NCBI GenBank assembly: GCA_001724265.1
Contig: MEDY01000050.1
Coordinates: 1-64,000, forward strand
DNA length: 64,000 nt
Origin: Rhizaria sp. SCN 62-66
Lineage: Eukaryota; Rhizaria, unplaced
Direction of reading: 5' to 3'
The position numbers and the translations under genes were made by a program. Shown one piece after another: positions 21,835-34,300 of this stretch. A model generated the notes under the pieces. It did no database searches. It saw only the letters and a list, made by a program, of their open reading frames with translations, and had not been told where the DNA came from. The stretch's first letter is position 1. Each line of letters opens with the position of its first letter.

Positions 21835-24774
21835 ATGCCTGTCTCTACGCTGCAGGACTTCGAGATTCTCGGCGTCCTGGGCCAGGGCAGCTTTGGCAAG
21901 GTCTTCCGCGTGCGCCGCCGCGTCGACAACGGAGTCTATGTGCTCAAACAAGTCTCCATCGCCGAGCTGTCACCGCGCGAACAGCAAGAGGCGATCAACG
22001 AGGTCCAGATTATGGCCAGCGTCTCCTCGCCTTATGTTGTCCGCTATTATGACTCGTTTATCGACCAGGGCTGTCTAAACATCATCATGGAGCTGTGCGA
22101 AGGCGGCGACTTACACCACCTGCTGCGCTCGCTCGCAGCGCAGGGCCGCTTCCTTTCTGACGCCATGGTGTGGTACATCTTCATCCAAGTCGCGCTGGGG
22201 CTGCATGCGCTGCACTCGCAACACATCCTGCACCGCGACCTCAAGAGCATGAACGTCTTCATCTCGCACACGCCGCCACCCGACTGCCTCGCCGAGCTCT
22301 ACCCAAACAGCCCCCGCAGCAGTAGCAGCAGCAGCAACAGTAGCGGCAACAACAACAGTGCTGACGGCACGGTCGGCCAGTCGCCGCCCCCAACGGCGCC
22401 GTTCACGGTCAAAATCGGCGATCTGGGCGTCGCCAAGGTCCTGCAGGGCAGCACCAAGTTCGCGCACACGCTCATCGGCACGCCTTACTACCTCTCGCCG
22501 GAGCTGTGCCAGGACAAGCCCTACAACGCCAAGTCAGACGTGTGGGCGCTGGGCTGCATCCTTTACGAGCTGTGCTCGCTGACGTACCCCTTCACGGCTG
22601 TGAACCAGGGCGCGCTCGTGCTCAAGATCATCCGCGGGGAGCTCGCTGCGCCGCTGTCTAAGACGCGATACTCGGCGCACACGCGCGCGGCCGTCGAGGC
22701 GCTGCTGCGGCGCAGCGCGGCGGCGCGGCCCTCGGTGGCGCGCGTGCTGCGCGCGCCCGCGCTTCTGGCCCGGGCTGAGGCCGTGGGGCTCCGGTTCCCG
22801 CTCCCGCCGCTACCCGCCGGCGAGGCCGACGGTGGCGGTCACGGTCACGGTCACTCTGCTGCTGCTGCCAAGGGCAGGAGCTGTGTTGTGACTGCGGGCG
22901 CCAGTGCCAGTGCGGGGGTGGGGAAGCAGAGGGTGAGGCCTGGGGTTGCGCAGAAGCAGCAGAAACAGCAACTGCAGCAGCAGCCTGGGGTTGTGAAGCG
23001 TCGCGTAATAGGCAAAGAACAGCCGCAAAAGCAGAAGCCGCCACAGCAGGGCAACGCTGTCGGCAACAGCAACGTTGGTTTTGCGGCCGCGAGTCCCCGC
23101 AACACGAGCGCCGTGGTCAACGGCGTCGGCGTGGTCGGCGCAGCGGGCGCGGGCGGCAACGGGGCTTTTGCGCTGCAGTCGTACGTCAGCGACCCGGCCG
23201 ACTACGACAACAACTACCCCGCCAATGTCGGCAGCGTGAATAGCAACGACGACGATAACAGTAGCGGTGTTGATGTCAGCAACAGCATCGCCAATAGCGA
23301 GAGTATCGCCGTCAGTGATGACAGTGGCAGAACCGATGTGGGGCCCTTTGGCACGATCGTTGCGCACAAGCCCATCAACAGCAATAGTAGTTGTAACGTC
23401 AATGTGAGTGTGAATGCGAATGCGAATGTGAACAGTACCGCTTTAAGTGCTTCTGGCACTCGCGTGGTGACGAGCGCCACGTGGCTTGGCCCTCCCAGCC
23501 GCACCAGCAGCAATAACACTCTCAACAGCAACAGCAACAACAACAGCGCTCTCGCAAGCAGCAGCGCGCGCGCCGCCTCTGTCTCTGCCCTTAACGCCAA
23601 CGCCGCCGCGCTCGCTGCAATCAACGCTAGCGCTGCCGCGGCCACCATCAAGGCGGCCAATGCTGCCGCTGCTGCTGCTGCCGCGGCTGCTGCTGCTGCC
23701 AATACTGCTGCTGCCGCGGCTGTCATTGGGGCCGTTGCGAGCGAGGATGATTACGACGACGAATATGATGATGACTTTGATGTGTTTGACGAAAACACGC
23801 CCGCTAACACGATTAACAACAACAGCAACGCGCAGAACAACAACAGCGGCGCTAAAGCTTCGGATGTGCCGCTGTTTAGAAGCTCGATCAACAACAGCAG
23901 CAGCAAGAATAGCGCCGACAGTGTAAGTGCTCCTTACACTATGAACACCAACGTCGCCGTCGAGCCCATCCCTGAAGTCATCTCCGCACGCTTGCAGGCG
24001 CATGCCAACGCTAACGCCTCAAAGGCACAGTCCAACGCAAACATTGGCGACGCGCCCGTGCTCTGGGGCAGCGACGACGTGCCGCTGTACAAGAAGCAGG
24101 CCTCAGCGGGCAACTCGTCGCGTGTGACTGTGGGCGGGGCGCCCGCCGCGGCCACTCCCCGATCGGCGAGCGCGCTCACGGTCACCCAGACAGGCGCGAA
24201 CGGGGAGCGCATCAGTGTGAACAAGGAGCTGTTTGCCTCCGTGTTCGGCTCGACTCTCGCGCTCAACAATAACAACAGTAGCAGCAACAGCAACAGCAAC
24301 AGCAACATGAGTGACGCTAAGGCTGAGACGAAGACCAACAACAGTGCTCATACTGCTGTCAATTCGAGTGCCAATATCAAGCCGATTGTGTTCCGTTCTG
24401 CTCACCCTGGTGGGAATGCGAGTGCAAGCACTGCGAAGGCGATAGACAACGGCAACGTGAGTGTTATTGTCGCGAGCCACAGGCGCGGCTCCGACGAAAT
24501 CGGCAGCGACGACGACGACAATGACGGCGAGAACGGTGAAGACGTTGGCGACGCCGTTCACGACGACGGTGATGGCGATGACGGCGACACCCAGGACTAC
24601 TTCGACGACTACGAGGATGACGGTAACGACGACGACGACGACGACTTCGACGACGACGGAAAACTGGCCCTTTCCCTGGCCGACCACTACCTCCACACGG
24701 CTCCCACCGCTGACCAGAGCCAGAGCCAGAGCCAATTCCCCACCCCCTCCAGTCAGTCCCCGTACAGCGAGACC

Positions 24775-24806
<32 letters not shown>

Positions 24807-25149
24807 GTCAGCCAGCCAATCCCCCGCGCACTGCCACCCGCTGTCTGCGCGCGCGCGGTCGGCGGCGGCCGCTGTGCGCGCGCTGCACGGCGCCGCGCTG
24901 GCGCTCTGCGGCGGCCCCGCAGCCGAGGCCGCGTTCCTCGAGCTGCACGCGCACATCGCCGCCGTCGTCCGCGAGGAACAAGCTCTGGCGGGCCGCGGCG
25001 GTGACGATGCTGACGCAGAGGCGGGGGCGCTGGGGGCCGGGGACGGCGGCGCGGCAGGGGTGCACGTGGTGACCGTGATGCGCCGACTGGTCAACAAGGA
25101 GAGGGAGTTGATGGAGCTGCACTACCACATCGCGGAGAACGGCAACTAA
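21835..25149 (+). CDS. NEK (NIMA-related) family serine/threonine kinase with long low-complexity tail
   Basis: Single exon, 1104 residues, stop TAA. The kinase domain starts at residue 9: Gly loop GQGSFG (16-21), catalytic Lys38 in YVLKQV, Glu56 in NEVQIM, HRDLKSMNVF (133-142, catalytic Asp135), GDLGVAK (Asp196), GTPYYLSPEL and SDVWALGCILYEL. The sequence around HRDLKSMN and GTPYYLSPEL is typical of NEK kinases, which act in cilium assembly and disassembly and in mitosis. Two oddities: the metal-binding motif is DLG instead of DFG, and a Ser/Asn/Pro insert of about 45 residues (145-189) separates the catalytic loop from it. The remaining 800 residues are low-complexity with an acidic Asp-rich block near 24.5-24.66 kb and helical Ala/Leu-rich pieces at the end. 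I do not see RCC1 repeats or a clear coiled coil. Confidence 0.85.
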
Positions 25150-25598
25150 ACTCGACGAATGCATCGCAATACTGGAACATTGATGTAGCGGGATGCAGAG
25201 TCTATAAACGACGATACCATAATGACAAAAGCTTACCTAGAGTGTTTTTTATGTGAATACAACAAGAATTATCTATGGCGATGCAATGATGTTTTTTCAA
25301 ACTAAAATTAGGTGTGTTTGAGAAGTGTACAAATTTGTAACCTGTAATATTTTTTTTCGTCAAAGGTAGAGATTGTATTTTCAGATTTAAAAATGCCGAT
25401 CTCAATAAAACGATTGTATTTAAGAATGAAATTATTTTGGATATGCACTTTACCATCTGGCCATTTCAATAAAAATAGAAAGAATATACATCTATGAAAG
25501 AGTAACATATATCTGGCCCTTTCTCAAATCTGTTATAAAACAATGTTTGTGCTCCGAATGCGCCACGTGAACATTCGCGCGGATTGTCACGACATCGC
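25150..25598. other. Intergenic region between convergent genes, no gene seen
   Basis: AT-rich spacer between the ends of the NEK gene (plus) and EMC10 (minus), so it holds both 3' untranslated regions. AATAAA hexamers occur on the plus strand near 25.40 and 25.47 kb. Nothing else is supported. Confidence 0.6.
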
Positions 25599-27270
25599 TC
25601 AATCCTTCTTCGCAGCCGGCTGGCCCTGCTGCTGCTGCTGCTGCTGCCCCTGACCCTGCTGGCCCTGTTGGCCCTGGCCCTGCTGCTCGGGGGGGTTGGT
25701 CATGGCGGAAAAGATGCTCATGAGGAAGAACGGCAGCAGATACATCCAGTACTTGGCCAGGAAGCCGCGGTCGTCCACCGGGGCCGCCGTGTCCGGCGCG
25801 GGCGCCACGTTGATCGGCGGGTGGGGCTCGGCTGTAGTAATAAACAACAATGAAACAACAACGCAGTAACAACGGACGTAACATGTTCAGCGATATTTCA
25901 TTGGTTTTAAGATATCTTGATGTAAAAACAAGACGAAATATCACTATCACAAAAATATTGCGACATCGAATAAAATTAACAAAAAAAATGCAATTTCAGA
26001 TATCGTATCAGTGAAATCTTCGTAATAGTGAGGGAGACGTACTGTTGCCCATGGTGACGGCCTTGCCGCCGTCCTTGGGAGAGCGCACACGCACGGTCGA
26101 CTCGAACTTAAGCACGGGAGCGCTGCCGCCGACGCTGTCGGCGGTGACAAGCGCCTTGTTGAGCTGCGACAGCGCCTGGCTGCACAGGGCCGTCACGCGC
26201 GGGCGCGTCGGCGACGGGGGGATGCTGGAAAGAAGAACACAATTGAGAAGATATAATACGTTAGATTAATATAAACTACATGTAATTCTCAAGCTTCATC
26301 TTCATAACTCGCGATATTTGAGTTCAAGTCAACGTACTTGTAGTAGGCCCCGGCGATGGTGCCAGCGGCGGTGACGTCGAGCACAAGACTCTCCTTGCCA
26401 GCAGCAACCGCGCCCGCGGCCAGCGGCGACGCGAGCAGCGAGCACAGCGACGCCGTGACCGTGGCGGACGCGCCCGTTTCGGGGTCCGTGAGGCGGATGC
26501 GGTAGTGGGGACCGACGAGCGCGGCGTCGGTAGGGCGGGCCTGAGCAACGAGCACGAAAGCACAAAGAAACAACAACAAAAAACATGAGATATATGAGGC
26601 ATGATATAAACTCCATGACAAGAAGTAAAACTATTTTAAAACAACATTGAATACATTATAAAACGATAAAAACAATATTTCCCCAGATATAAGTTAGATA
26701 TTCTTGATTTAGTGATTTGGTAGAGCGTACCTCATCGACGGCGGCGCCGGCGGAGGCGAGCGCAGCGGACTCGACCTGCAGCGCCTGCGCGAGCGCGCGC
26801 GCTGTGTCGGCCGTAAGCACCAGCGCGGGCAGGTCCGCGGAGCCGAACCGCGGGCCCGCGGCGGATACGGCGGCTACGGACGTGGAGAGCGAGGGCAACG
26901 CGACTGTGGCGCTGCCGGCGCCGCGGGGGACGAAGGCGCGGAACGAGGCCGGGTAGTCGCCGCCCGCAGCGCCCGTAAGGGAAGGGAAGAAGAACTGGTG
27001 CTCAATCGTCATGGTGAACTGGGTCCTCTCGGGGAGGATGGGCGCTGGGGCCGATGCGGCCGGCGCGGGGACAGCAGCAGCAGCAACAGCAGAACCAACA
27101 GCGGAAACAGTAGCGGCGACGGTGGCGGGCTTCTTTCCTGCGACAACAGGGGCCGGAGCGGACGAGACAACTGCAGCAGGCGCTGCCTTAACGGGGGCGT
27201 CGGGGACTGAGAACGCAACGGCGTTGCCGAGCATGAGCGCGGTGGCGAGGACGAGGAACGTCAGGCGCAT
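25599..27270 (-). CDS. EMC10: ER membrane protein complex subunit 10
   Basis: Four exons on the minus strand: 27270-26731, 26540-26338, 26224-26043, 25831-25599; stop TGA; 385 residues. Donors are GTACGC, GTACGT and GTACGT, and all junctions keep the frame. The ATG at 27270 gives a signal peptide (RLTFLVLATALMLGNAVAFS). An Ala/Val/Pro-rich linker follows, then a beta-rich lumenal domain (TQFTMTIEHQFFFPS, YRIRLTDPETGA). The C-terminus has TEPHPPINVAP, then GFLAKYWMYLLPFFLMSIF as a single membrane segment and a Gln/Gly tail. The KYWMY-plus-membrane ending is the hallmark of EMC10. The ER membrane complex inserts tail-anchored and multipass proteins, and EMC10 sits on its lumenal side. It is longer than the animal protein mainly because of the linker and tail. 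Confidence 0.88.
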
Positions 27271-27678
27271 TGACGGCTGTTGGAAGTGAGGAGGCAAGGT
27301 GACGAAACATAGATTTTAGCACGAAATGCATCGTTCTTCAAAAAATCAAAAATAATAGTAATACTTAAACACAATTTAATGTGGATTATTCAATCTACAG
27401 TCAGACTGACGCTCATACTGCGGAGATATTCAGGTTTCAAATCGAGCACTCTTGCTCCGCTTTTATCCGAGCTCCACCACAAACGCTGTCGCACTTTGAT
27501 CTCACGCAATAATTGAAGCATATGTCACTTAAAATAGTGTTTTATTGCAATAAAAATTATAAACTTTAATATTTGTTACAAAAATAAATAAGATGAATAT
27601 GTTAAAACTCGGATAAGTTGATAAAAGTGCGATTGAAAATGATAAAGTGATACTACGTCATACGTAGTGAAAGTGCGT
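27271..27678. other. Intergenic region upstream of EMC10, no gene seen
   Basis: AT-rich spacer between the EMC10 start and the end of the ketopantoate reductase gene, both on the minus strand. It should contain the EMC10 promoter. No feature can be supported. Confidence 0.6.
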
Positions 27679-30648
27679 TTAATGCCTCTTGTGTGCGTGC
27701 TTGCCTGCCTTAAAGTCCTTCTCCACAGCCCGCACCGCGGCAACCACGATTTCGTTTGCGGGCGTGGGCACCCCCAGCTCGCGGCCCCAGCGCACGATCT
27801 GCTCGTTGATGTAGCCGATCTCGGTGTCGGCCCGCGCCAGCACGTCTGACAGCATCGAGCTAGTGTTATTGACGGTGCGCGCGCAGATCAGCCGCACCGA
27901 GTCCAGCGCGGCGTTCACCTCGCCCACACTCACTGCCGCACTCGCATTCACAGTCACGTCGCGGGTGCTTGCACTGGAAGGATTGTTTGCGTTCGTGCTA
28001 ATGCACTGCTCTTGCGCTTCTGGTTGCGGCTGCTGCTGGGGTTGGGGGAAGAGAGTCACGCCCTGGGTCTTGGCCACGGTCACCGCCTCGGTCACCAGCG
28101 CGCGCACAAACACCGGGTCCAGCCCCGAGTCGCGTGTAAGCGCCTCGGTCGCCGCGGCCGTCTTAACGGCGCCGGCCCGGCAATGCGGCAGCAGCCACAG
28201 GGGGGCGACGGCGGCGAAGTTGCAGTGACTGTGATCACTCACAGCGCTGCTGCTCTCGTTCTTGATATTGCTGTTGCTGCTGTTGCAGCTATCGCTCGCG
28301 CTACGTGCGTTGAGGAAGTCGTGCTCGGTGGTCTCGAGCGCGGCGGTGAGGGGCGCCACCAGAGTCCCGTTCTTGCCCCTCGTCAGCGCGGTCAGCGGGT
28401 TGATCACGCAGTTGGCCAGCAGCTTGCGCCACACAACCACGTTCTCGGAGAAGTTAGACCGCGGCAGCTGAGACAACAGGGAGCATGGTGACTGTGGGTC
28501 TGAGGTCGCGGCTTGCATCTCGTTGCGGACACTGACGAAAGTCTTGCTGTTGATGCGAGCGTTTGCCGGAGAGGAATAGGTCAGTTTGGCAGTCACCGAC
28601 GACTGAGCAAAGCAATTGGACATGATTGCAGTCAGAACCTCCGCAGGACTCACGGTCACTTCGCCGTTGCTCACGGTCACCTGCGAAAAAGAAGGGGGTT
28701 CGCAGATGACTGTGTCGCCCCAGCCAGTGATCGTGAGCACCAGAGGATGAGGGACCGTGGGCGCCACAGGTAACCCATGAGCACCCGCAGGTGCCGCAGC
28801 CGGGGTGACTGTGGGCAGGACGATCGCACCCATCGCAGTCGTACCCAACAGCACGATAGGGCCCTCTTCATCGCTGCTGCTGCTGCTGCTCTTGCTGTGG
28901 TTGTTGTTGTTGCTGTTGTTGTTACTGTTGTTGTTGTTGTTGTGGTGGTGGTGGTGAGTTTTGTCGCTGTGAGATGGCGATGACGAGGAAGAGGAGTGCA
29001 TGATCATTTTTAGGTCCCGCTCCATGGTGTCCCTGTGCCCTGCGCCGTTCATCAAACATAGCAGCACGCCGCGGCGGCGCATCGTGCGCACGGCAGCGCC
29101 CCACCCGCAGTCGCCGCCACTGCTCACAGCCGTCTGGTGCTCACGGTCACTTGTCGACCGTCGCTGCTCACGGTCACTCGCAGCTGAACCACTGTCACCG
29201 TGACCGTGCCCGTGACCGTGACCAACGTGGCTGTGGCCGTGGCCGTGGTTGCCATAGCCCAGCGCCCGAGCGGCAGCAGTGACCGCGGTTGACAGACGGT
29301 CGGTGCCCTTTGTCATGATAATTGCAACATCAATGGGGGCGTCCGCCGCCCTCGCAGTAGCGCCAGCGCCAGGAGCAGTGCGCGGGCTAATGCAGGTTGC
29401 GTTGTTTGTGTTGCTGTTGCTGTTTTTGTGACTGCCGCGGCTGTTGTTGTAGAGCGGAGTGACAGGGTAATGACGCACACACAAAGCAGGAGCAACAGCA
29501 ACAGTTGCATTCGCAGTGGCAGCTTTCTCAGATCCCACAGACACTTGCTCAGTACTCATGGTCACTTGTTCTGAGCCCACGGTCACCCAGCGGCCCTCGA
29601 ACGCGGCGGGGTCCGCGTCCACGTCTGCCGCCACCTCAGCGACCGCCGCGGCCTCAGCGGCCAGTTTAGCCAGCAGCGCCGCCGCGGCACCGCGCACCGG
29701 GCACTCGCCGCCCTCGGCAACCGTGAGCAGCGGCGGAGTGACCGCGGGCGAAGCGCCGACGCTGCCACTGACCAGCGGGTCGCTGTTGGTAGTTACCCCA
29801 GCGACTGTGGTGGTGGGGAGTCTGGTGGCGAAAACGAGCCCTCGGTGCGCCTCGATGCGGGCCGCCAGCGCGGTGGCGCGCGATGGCGCGGCCTGGGCGG
29901 CGGCCACGTGCTCAGTCGTCACGTGTCCGGTGGTGTCGTTGTTGATAGTTGGACTGTGGGAAGGTGCTGGAGTGTCGCAGTAGAGAGAGGAGGAGGCGAT
30001 GTGGGGCGAGTCGACGGCCAGTAGGGCCGAGACGAAGGTGCCCATCGCGCCAGTGCCTAAAATACCCAAGTAGAAAACGACGCAGAGACAGAACGAAGCG
30101 GATTAGAGGACCGTGTTGCATTGCGTGATGAGATGACAAAACAAATGACAAGGAGAGCTGAAAATATCAAAAACAAAATGCAACGTCATATCAAGCTAAA
30201 ACACAATAATACTACGCCTTAATATACTCTAAAATATAATTTTCACAATAATCCTGTTTTGTCATAAAAAGTGGCCAGAGTAGCGCATAAATCGAGGATA
30301 CGTACCGAAAGTGCCGACTCGAAGCCGTTCATATCTAGTCTCGCCTCTCGGAGCGAGAGTATACGACGAAGACGACATGTTAGCGTTCGCAGAGTTGATG
30401 TTAATGAGTAAAGCGTAGCGGGAGACAAGATGAGGGCGGGCGGCGCGGCCGCGGAACTGCTGTGCCGCGTAAACTGCAGTCGCAGTGGGAGCTGAGACTG
30501 GCGAAGTTGAGGAAGCGCCGAGCGCGGCACTGCTGCGAGGCGCGAACGCGGACAAGAACGAGGCGGGAAGAGTGCGGAGTGCAAGGAATGGGCGCAGATA
30601 AGCGGGGCGGGCGACAGCGTGCACGGCGCGCAAGCGCGGAGAGAGCAT
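27679..30648 (-). CDS. panE: 2-dehydropantoate 2-reductase (ketopantoate reductase) with long inserts and N-terminal extension
   Basis: Two exons: 30648-30306 and 30056-27679 (donor GTACGT, acceptor TTTTAG, phase 1); stop TAA; 906 residues. The enzyme reduces 2-dehydropantoate to pantoate with NADPH in pantothenate (vitamin B5) and CoA synthesis. Splicing rebuilds the nucleotide-binding motif as LRVGTFGTGAMGTF (GTGAMG at 115-120). The catalytic-lysine helix VVWRKLLANCVINPLTALT and the C-terminal helix SSMLSDVLARADTEIGYIN with GRELGVPTP are textbook PanE motifs. Low-complexity inserts (His-rich GHGHGH, Asn and Ser runs) triple the usual length of about 300. The first 110 residues are Arg/Ala/Leu/Ser-rich without acidic residues in the first 40, like a mitochondrial presequence; a later ATG (MSSSSYTLAP) could give a cytosolic form. 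TAA in place of TAG fits the other genes. Confidence 0.85.
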
Positions 30649-31352
30649 AGGCGGGGCAACGGGAGTGAGGGTGGGGGTAGACTGTGGCGAAGGTTTAGGC
30701 GAGGTGAGAGCGCCAAGATAACTAAATTGGGTACAGCGAGACACAGTGTCCGTAAAACGAAGTGCAATAACAATATAATATGTTCATTGGAGAATCAAAA
30801 ATTCACACTAAATTAACACTTCTGAGAACGTGTTTGCATGCATATCAATCGTGTGATCCTACTTGACTCAACGGCTTCACCGTCCACCCGACGCCCGCGA
30901 AAAGCGCGCTTACTTTCAACCTCGTAACTCTTTACAAGCACTCTGCTTTTGTAGATCATTATTTGTGTTGCTACCAAAACTTAGATTTATCTCTGTCTGT
31001 TCTGGTTTCAGCGCTTTATCAGTTTCCGATCTTCTCATATCCCCCGTTTGTCGCTCATGACCGCTCCCTCTCGCTCACACCTCTGTCACTCTCTCTTCCC
31101 GCGGTTGCTCTGCCTCGATTTACCTCCTCTCAGCCGACCAAGGCATTACCGTAGCCTTGCCCGCCATCTGCACGTGCGTCCTGTGGTCTAGTGAGCGCGC
31201 CTCAGCCCCACCGCCCGTCCCCCACCGCGGCCCTGTCCAAGTCACGCTTGGACTGACCGCCCGCTTCTGTCCAAACTTCCCCCCCTTCCCTCTGCGCCAC
31301 ACAGCGCAGGTCTAACGCCAGCGAGCCCCTTCGCCGTCTTTCCGCGCGCACC
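30649..31352. other. Divergent promoter region, no gene seen
   Basis: This spacer separates the minus-strand reductase start from the plus-strand poly-Q gene start, so it should carry two promoters. The plus-strand side (about 31.0-31.35 kb) is pyrimidine-rich, like a 5' leader, and ends in a good start context (GCGCACCATGGAC). Confidence 0.55.
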
Positions 31353-34300
31353 ATGGACCCCGCGAACAACCACCTGAAGATCTGCTAGTCGATTGACCCG
31401 GTCCTCTTGATTCTCAGGGCGGAGCATCAGCACCAGCAGCAGCCGCACCGTGGGGCGGCGCTCTTGCCGCAGAAGACGATCGAAAACATGATCGATCGGT
31501 ACGTTTCCCGCTTTAAAATGACACAAACTGACCGCATTTCACTAACATAACACGTTTTGTAAAACAATCGACTGTTTTTATTTCATTATCTCTCTTTCTT
31601 CATTTGCGTGTATCTCATGTTTGTTCTTCGACTCTCTCCTTGTTGTTGGATGCATCTTGGCTTCATGTCTTTTGTCGCTCGGGTGTAGCCTGGAGTACTA
31701 CAAGGCCTACGGACAGCAGTACCAGCGCGGCAACCCGGCGGCGCCCGTGACGTTTGACCAGCAGGGCATCACGGAGGTAAGTACCATCTTCAACGAAGTG
31801 AACAGGCTGTCGCAGTTGCAGCAGCAGCGCCAGCGCCAGCAGGAGCAGCAGCACCAGCAGCACCAGCAGCACCAGCAATATCAGTCGCAGCAGCAGCAGT
31901 ATCAGCAGCAGCAGCAATACCAGCAGCAACAGCAGCAACAGCAGCGGCAGCAGCAGCAGTATCAGCATCAGTACGCCGCCCCAGTCTCCACCGCTGTCCC
32001 AGTCAACATCAACATGAACATGAACCTGAACATGGCTGCGACAAACGGCGGCACGTATGCGCATCAGCCCTACGCTGCCCCCGTGGCCGCTCCCCACGGC
32101 CACCCCGCTACTCACGGTCACCCAGGTGCCCACGGTCACGCGTACTACCCCCAACAGCAGCAACAACAACAACACCAGCAGCAGCTGTACAACAACAATA
32201 ACACGATCAATAACATCAACGCCAACGGCGGCAACGGCGCGATTGTCAACCTGAGCATGAACATGAACCCCCACCCCCATGCCCACGGCCACAGCCACGG
32301 CCAGGCTCCAACAGGCTACCCCCCTTACGCGTCCATCGCGGCCCCCGCCCCCGGCACCGGCAACGCGGGCGTGCCGATCCCCTCGACGACGGCGACTGCT
32401 GCCGGCATGGGCGGTGTGGCGGCGAACGGGCCGCCACCAATGATGATGGCGACAAACCCAATGACGGCGGGCTCTGGGGCAGGGTCGGCGGCTGTGGCGG
32501 GGCCGGGGGCGGGGGCCGGGGGGACTGAGGCCAAGGGCGATGCTTCCGCTCGCGTCGGCGCCAACCCCTTCACAAGTACCTCCGGCATCGGCACCGGTAC
32601 TGGCACAGGGACTGTCACGAGTACTGGTGGTACCTCTGAGAAAGCGATCTCGTCGAAGCTCTTCTCTCGCAACACGACCACCAGCAAGGTCTGGTCCGTC
32701 TCAGCCGTGACGTCGCGCCCCGCCCACAATCACTCGACCGCCCACGGTCACTCCCCTGCCCACGGTCACTCCGCCGCTGCTCACGGTCACGGGCACGGGC
32801 ACGCTGGGCACGGGCAGCAAATGCGGCCGCCGCAGCCGGGCGGTCATCGCAGCAGCGGCAGCGGCAAGATCGTCCACCTTGGCGACGGCGGCGGTGGCGG
32901 CGGCGGGGCCAATGTCGGGCTGCTGTCTTTCATTATCAACAGCCACCTGCCGGCCTCGGGCGCCGGCGCCGAGGCTGCGGCGGCGCAGGCTGAGGCCTTC
33001 GATAAGTACGTCCATCGCAACAACACTGCAGCAGCAGAAGTATATCAATGTCCATCAAACTGCCTTGGATTCATGAAATTCAATTAGTTTAGTAACAGCG
33101 GTCGCAGATGTCCGCCAAGTCGTTCTGTTTTATTGTTTTATTTTTAACATTGAAATATTTTCATGAAAGTATTTTCACTCGCTCTATTTTGAAAAACAAA
33201 TGCGTTATCTCGCCTCCAACAGACTCAACTACCCTCTGCTGCCTTTGCTTCACAAAGCAAGTGCGTTGAGCGAGAGTAACAAAGACAAAGAGCGCCTCAA
33301 GTTCATCGAGTCTGCCGTCTCAGCCCACTTAGCCGCTGTTGCTAAAAAGAGCAAGAGGAATGTCACCAAGAGCATGAAGGACCTCAACAACAACAATAAC
33401 AACAATCCGGATGATTTGGACGACGATGGCGAGGTTGACGGCTACATCAACAGCAGCAGTGCCGCCTACCCGTACCTCCCCTGCAATAGCGCCGAGTTTG
33501 ACTATGACAGTGACAGTGACGTGTTCCTGCGTTCCGTGATCCTCACTCACCTCGCCAATAAGGACCTCGCTCTAAGTACCCCCTTAGCTGCCGTGCCCGT
33601 CTTCAGCTCGCTGAGCGACCCCGCGCTGCCGGCGGCCGTGCGCGACGCAGTGGCGTCCCCGGCCAAGTACGAGGCCGAAGTGTGTCAGTACTACTTACAT
33701 CGCCGCGTCCCCAGCCCCTTACCCTTTCCCAACATGGTCTCGCTCGCATGCTGCGCGGACGCTATTCTTAACAGCTCTGCGGCGACAGCTACGACAACGA
33801 CTCCGATCTCAAACAGCAACAACAAAACCACTGTTGCTGCAGCTGCAGCTCCAGCCACAGCGACTGCGGCCGCTGAGACCCGATCAGCAGCAGCAACAGC
33901 GGCGGCGGCGCCTGCAGCGGCGACAGCGGCGCTGACCGAGGCTGCCCAATACGCCCTGGCCTTGTCGACCGCTGCGGCGACGGCGCACTACATGTACGGC
34001 CCTTTCTCAGCCTCCGCGGCCCCGCTGTCTTCGGCTTTGATCAATGTCGACCTTAGCACACCGGATGGCAAGTTGCTTTTGTCGGCGCCGCTGCTCGCCA
34101 TTTCCGCAGCCGACGCCGCCGCCTCGGTCCGCGCGCTCAGCGCCGCCGCCGCCGCCGCCGCGGGCCCGAGCGCCAACAGCAATAGTGCCAGTGGCAGAGC
34201 GAGTGGTGTCGTGAGCGCGGAGGCCGCGGCAGCCGCCGTAGAGGAGGCCCTAGCGGCGATCCGCGTCGAATACGGAATCACGCAGGACCCGAGATTGCCG

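Noticed and set aside
30057-30090. Retention of the reductase intron, which also reads in frame as ...LGILGTGAMG
   Set aside because: Reading further upstream there is no in-frame ATG before a stop, whereas splicing joins a good first exon (LRVGTFGTGAMG) with canonical ends.
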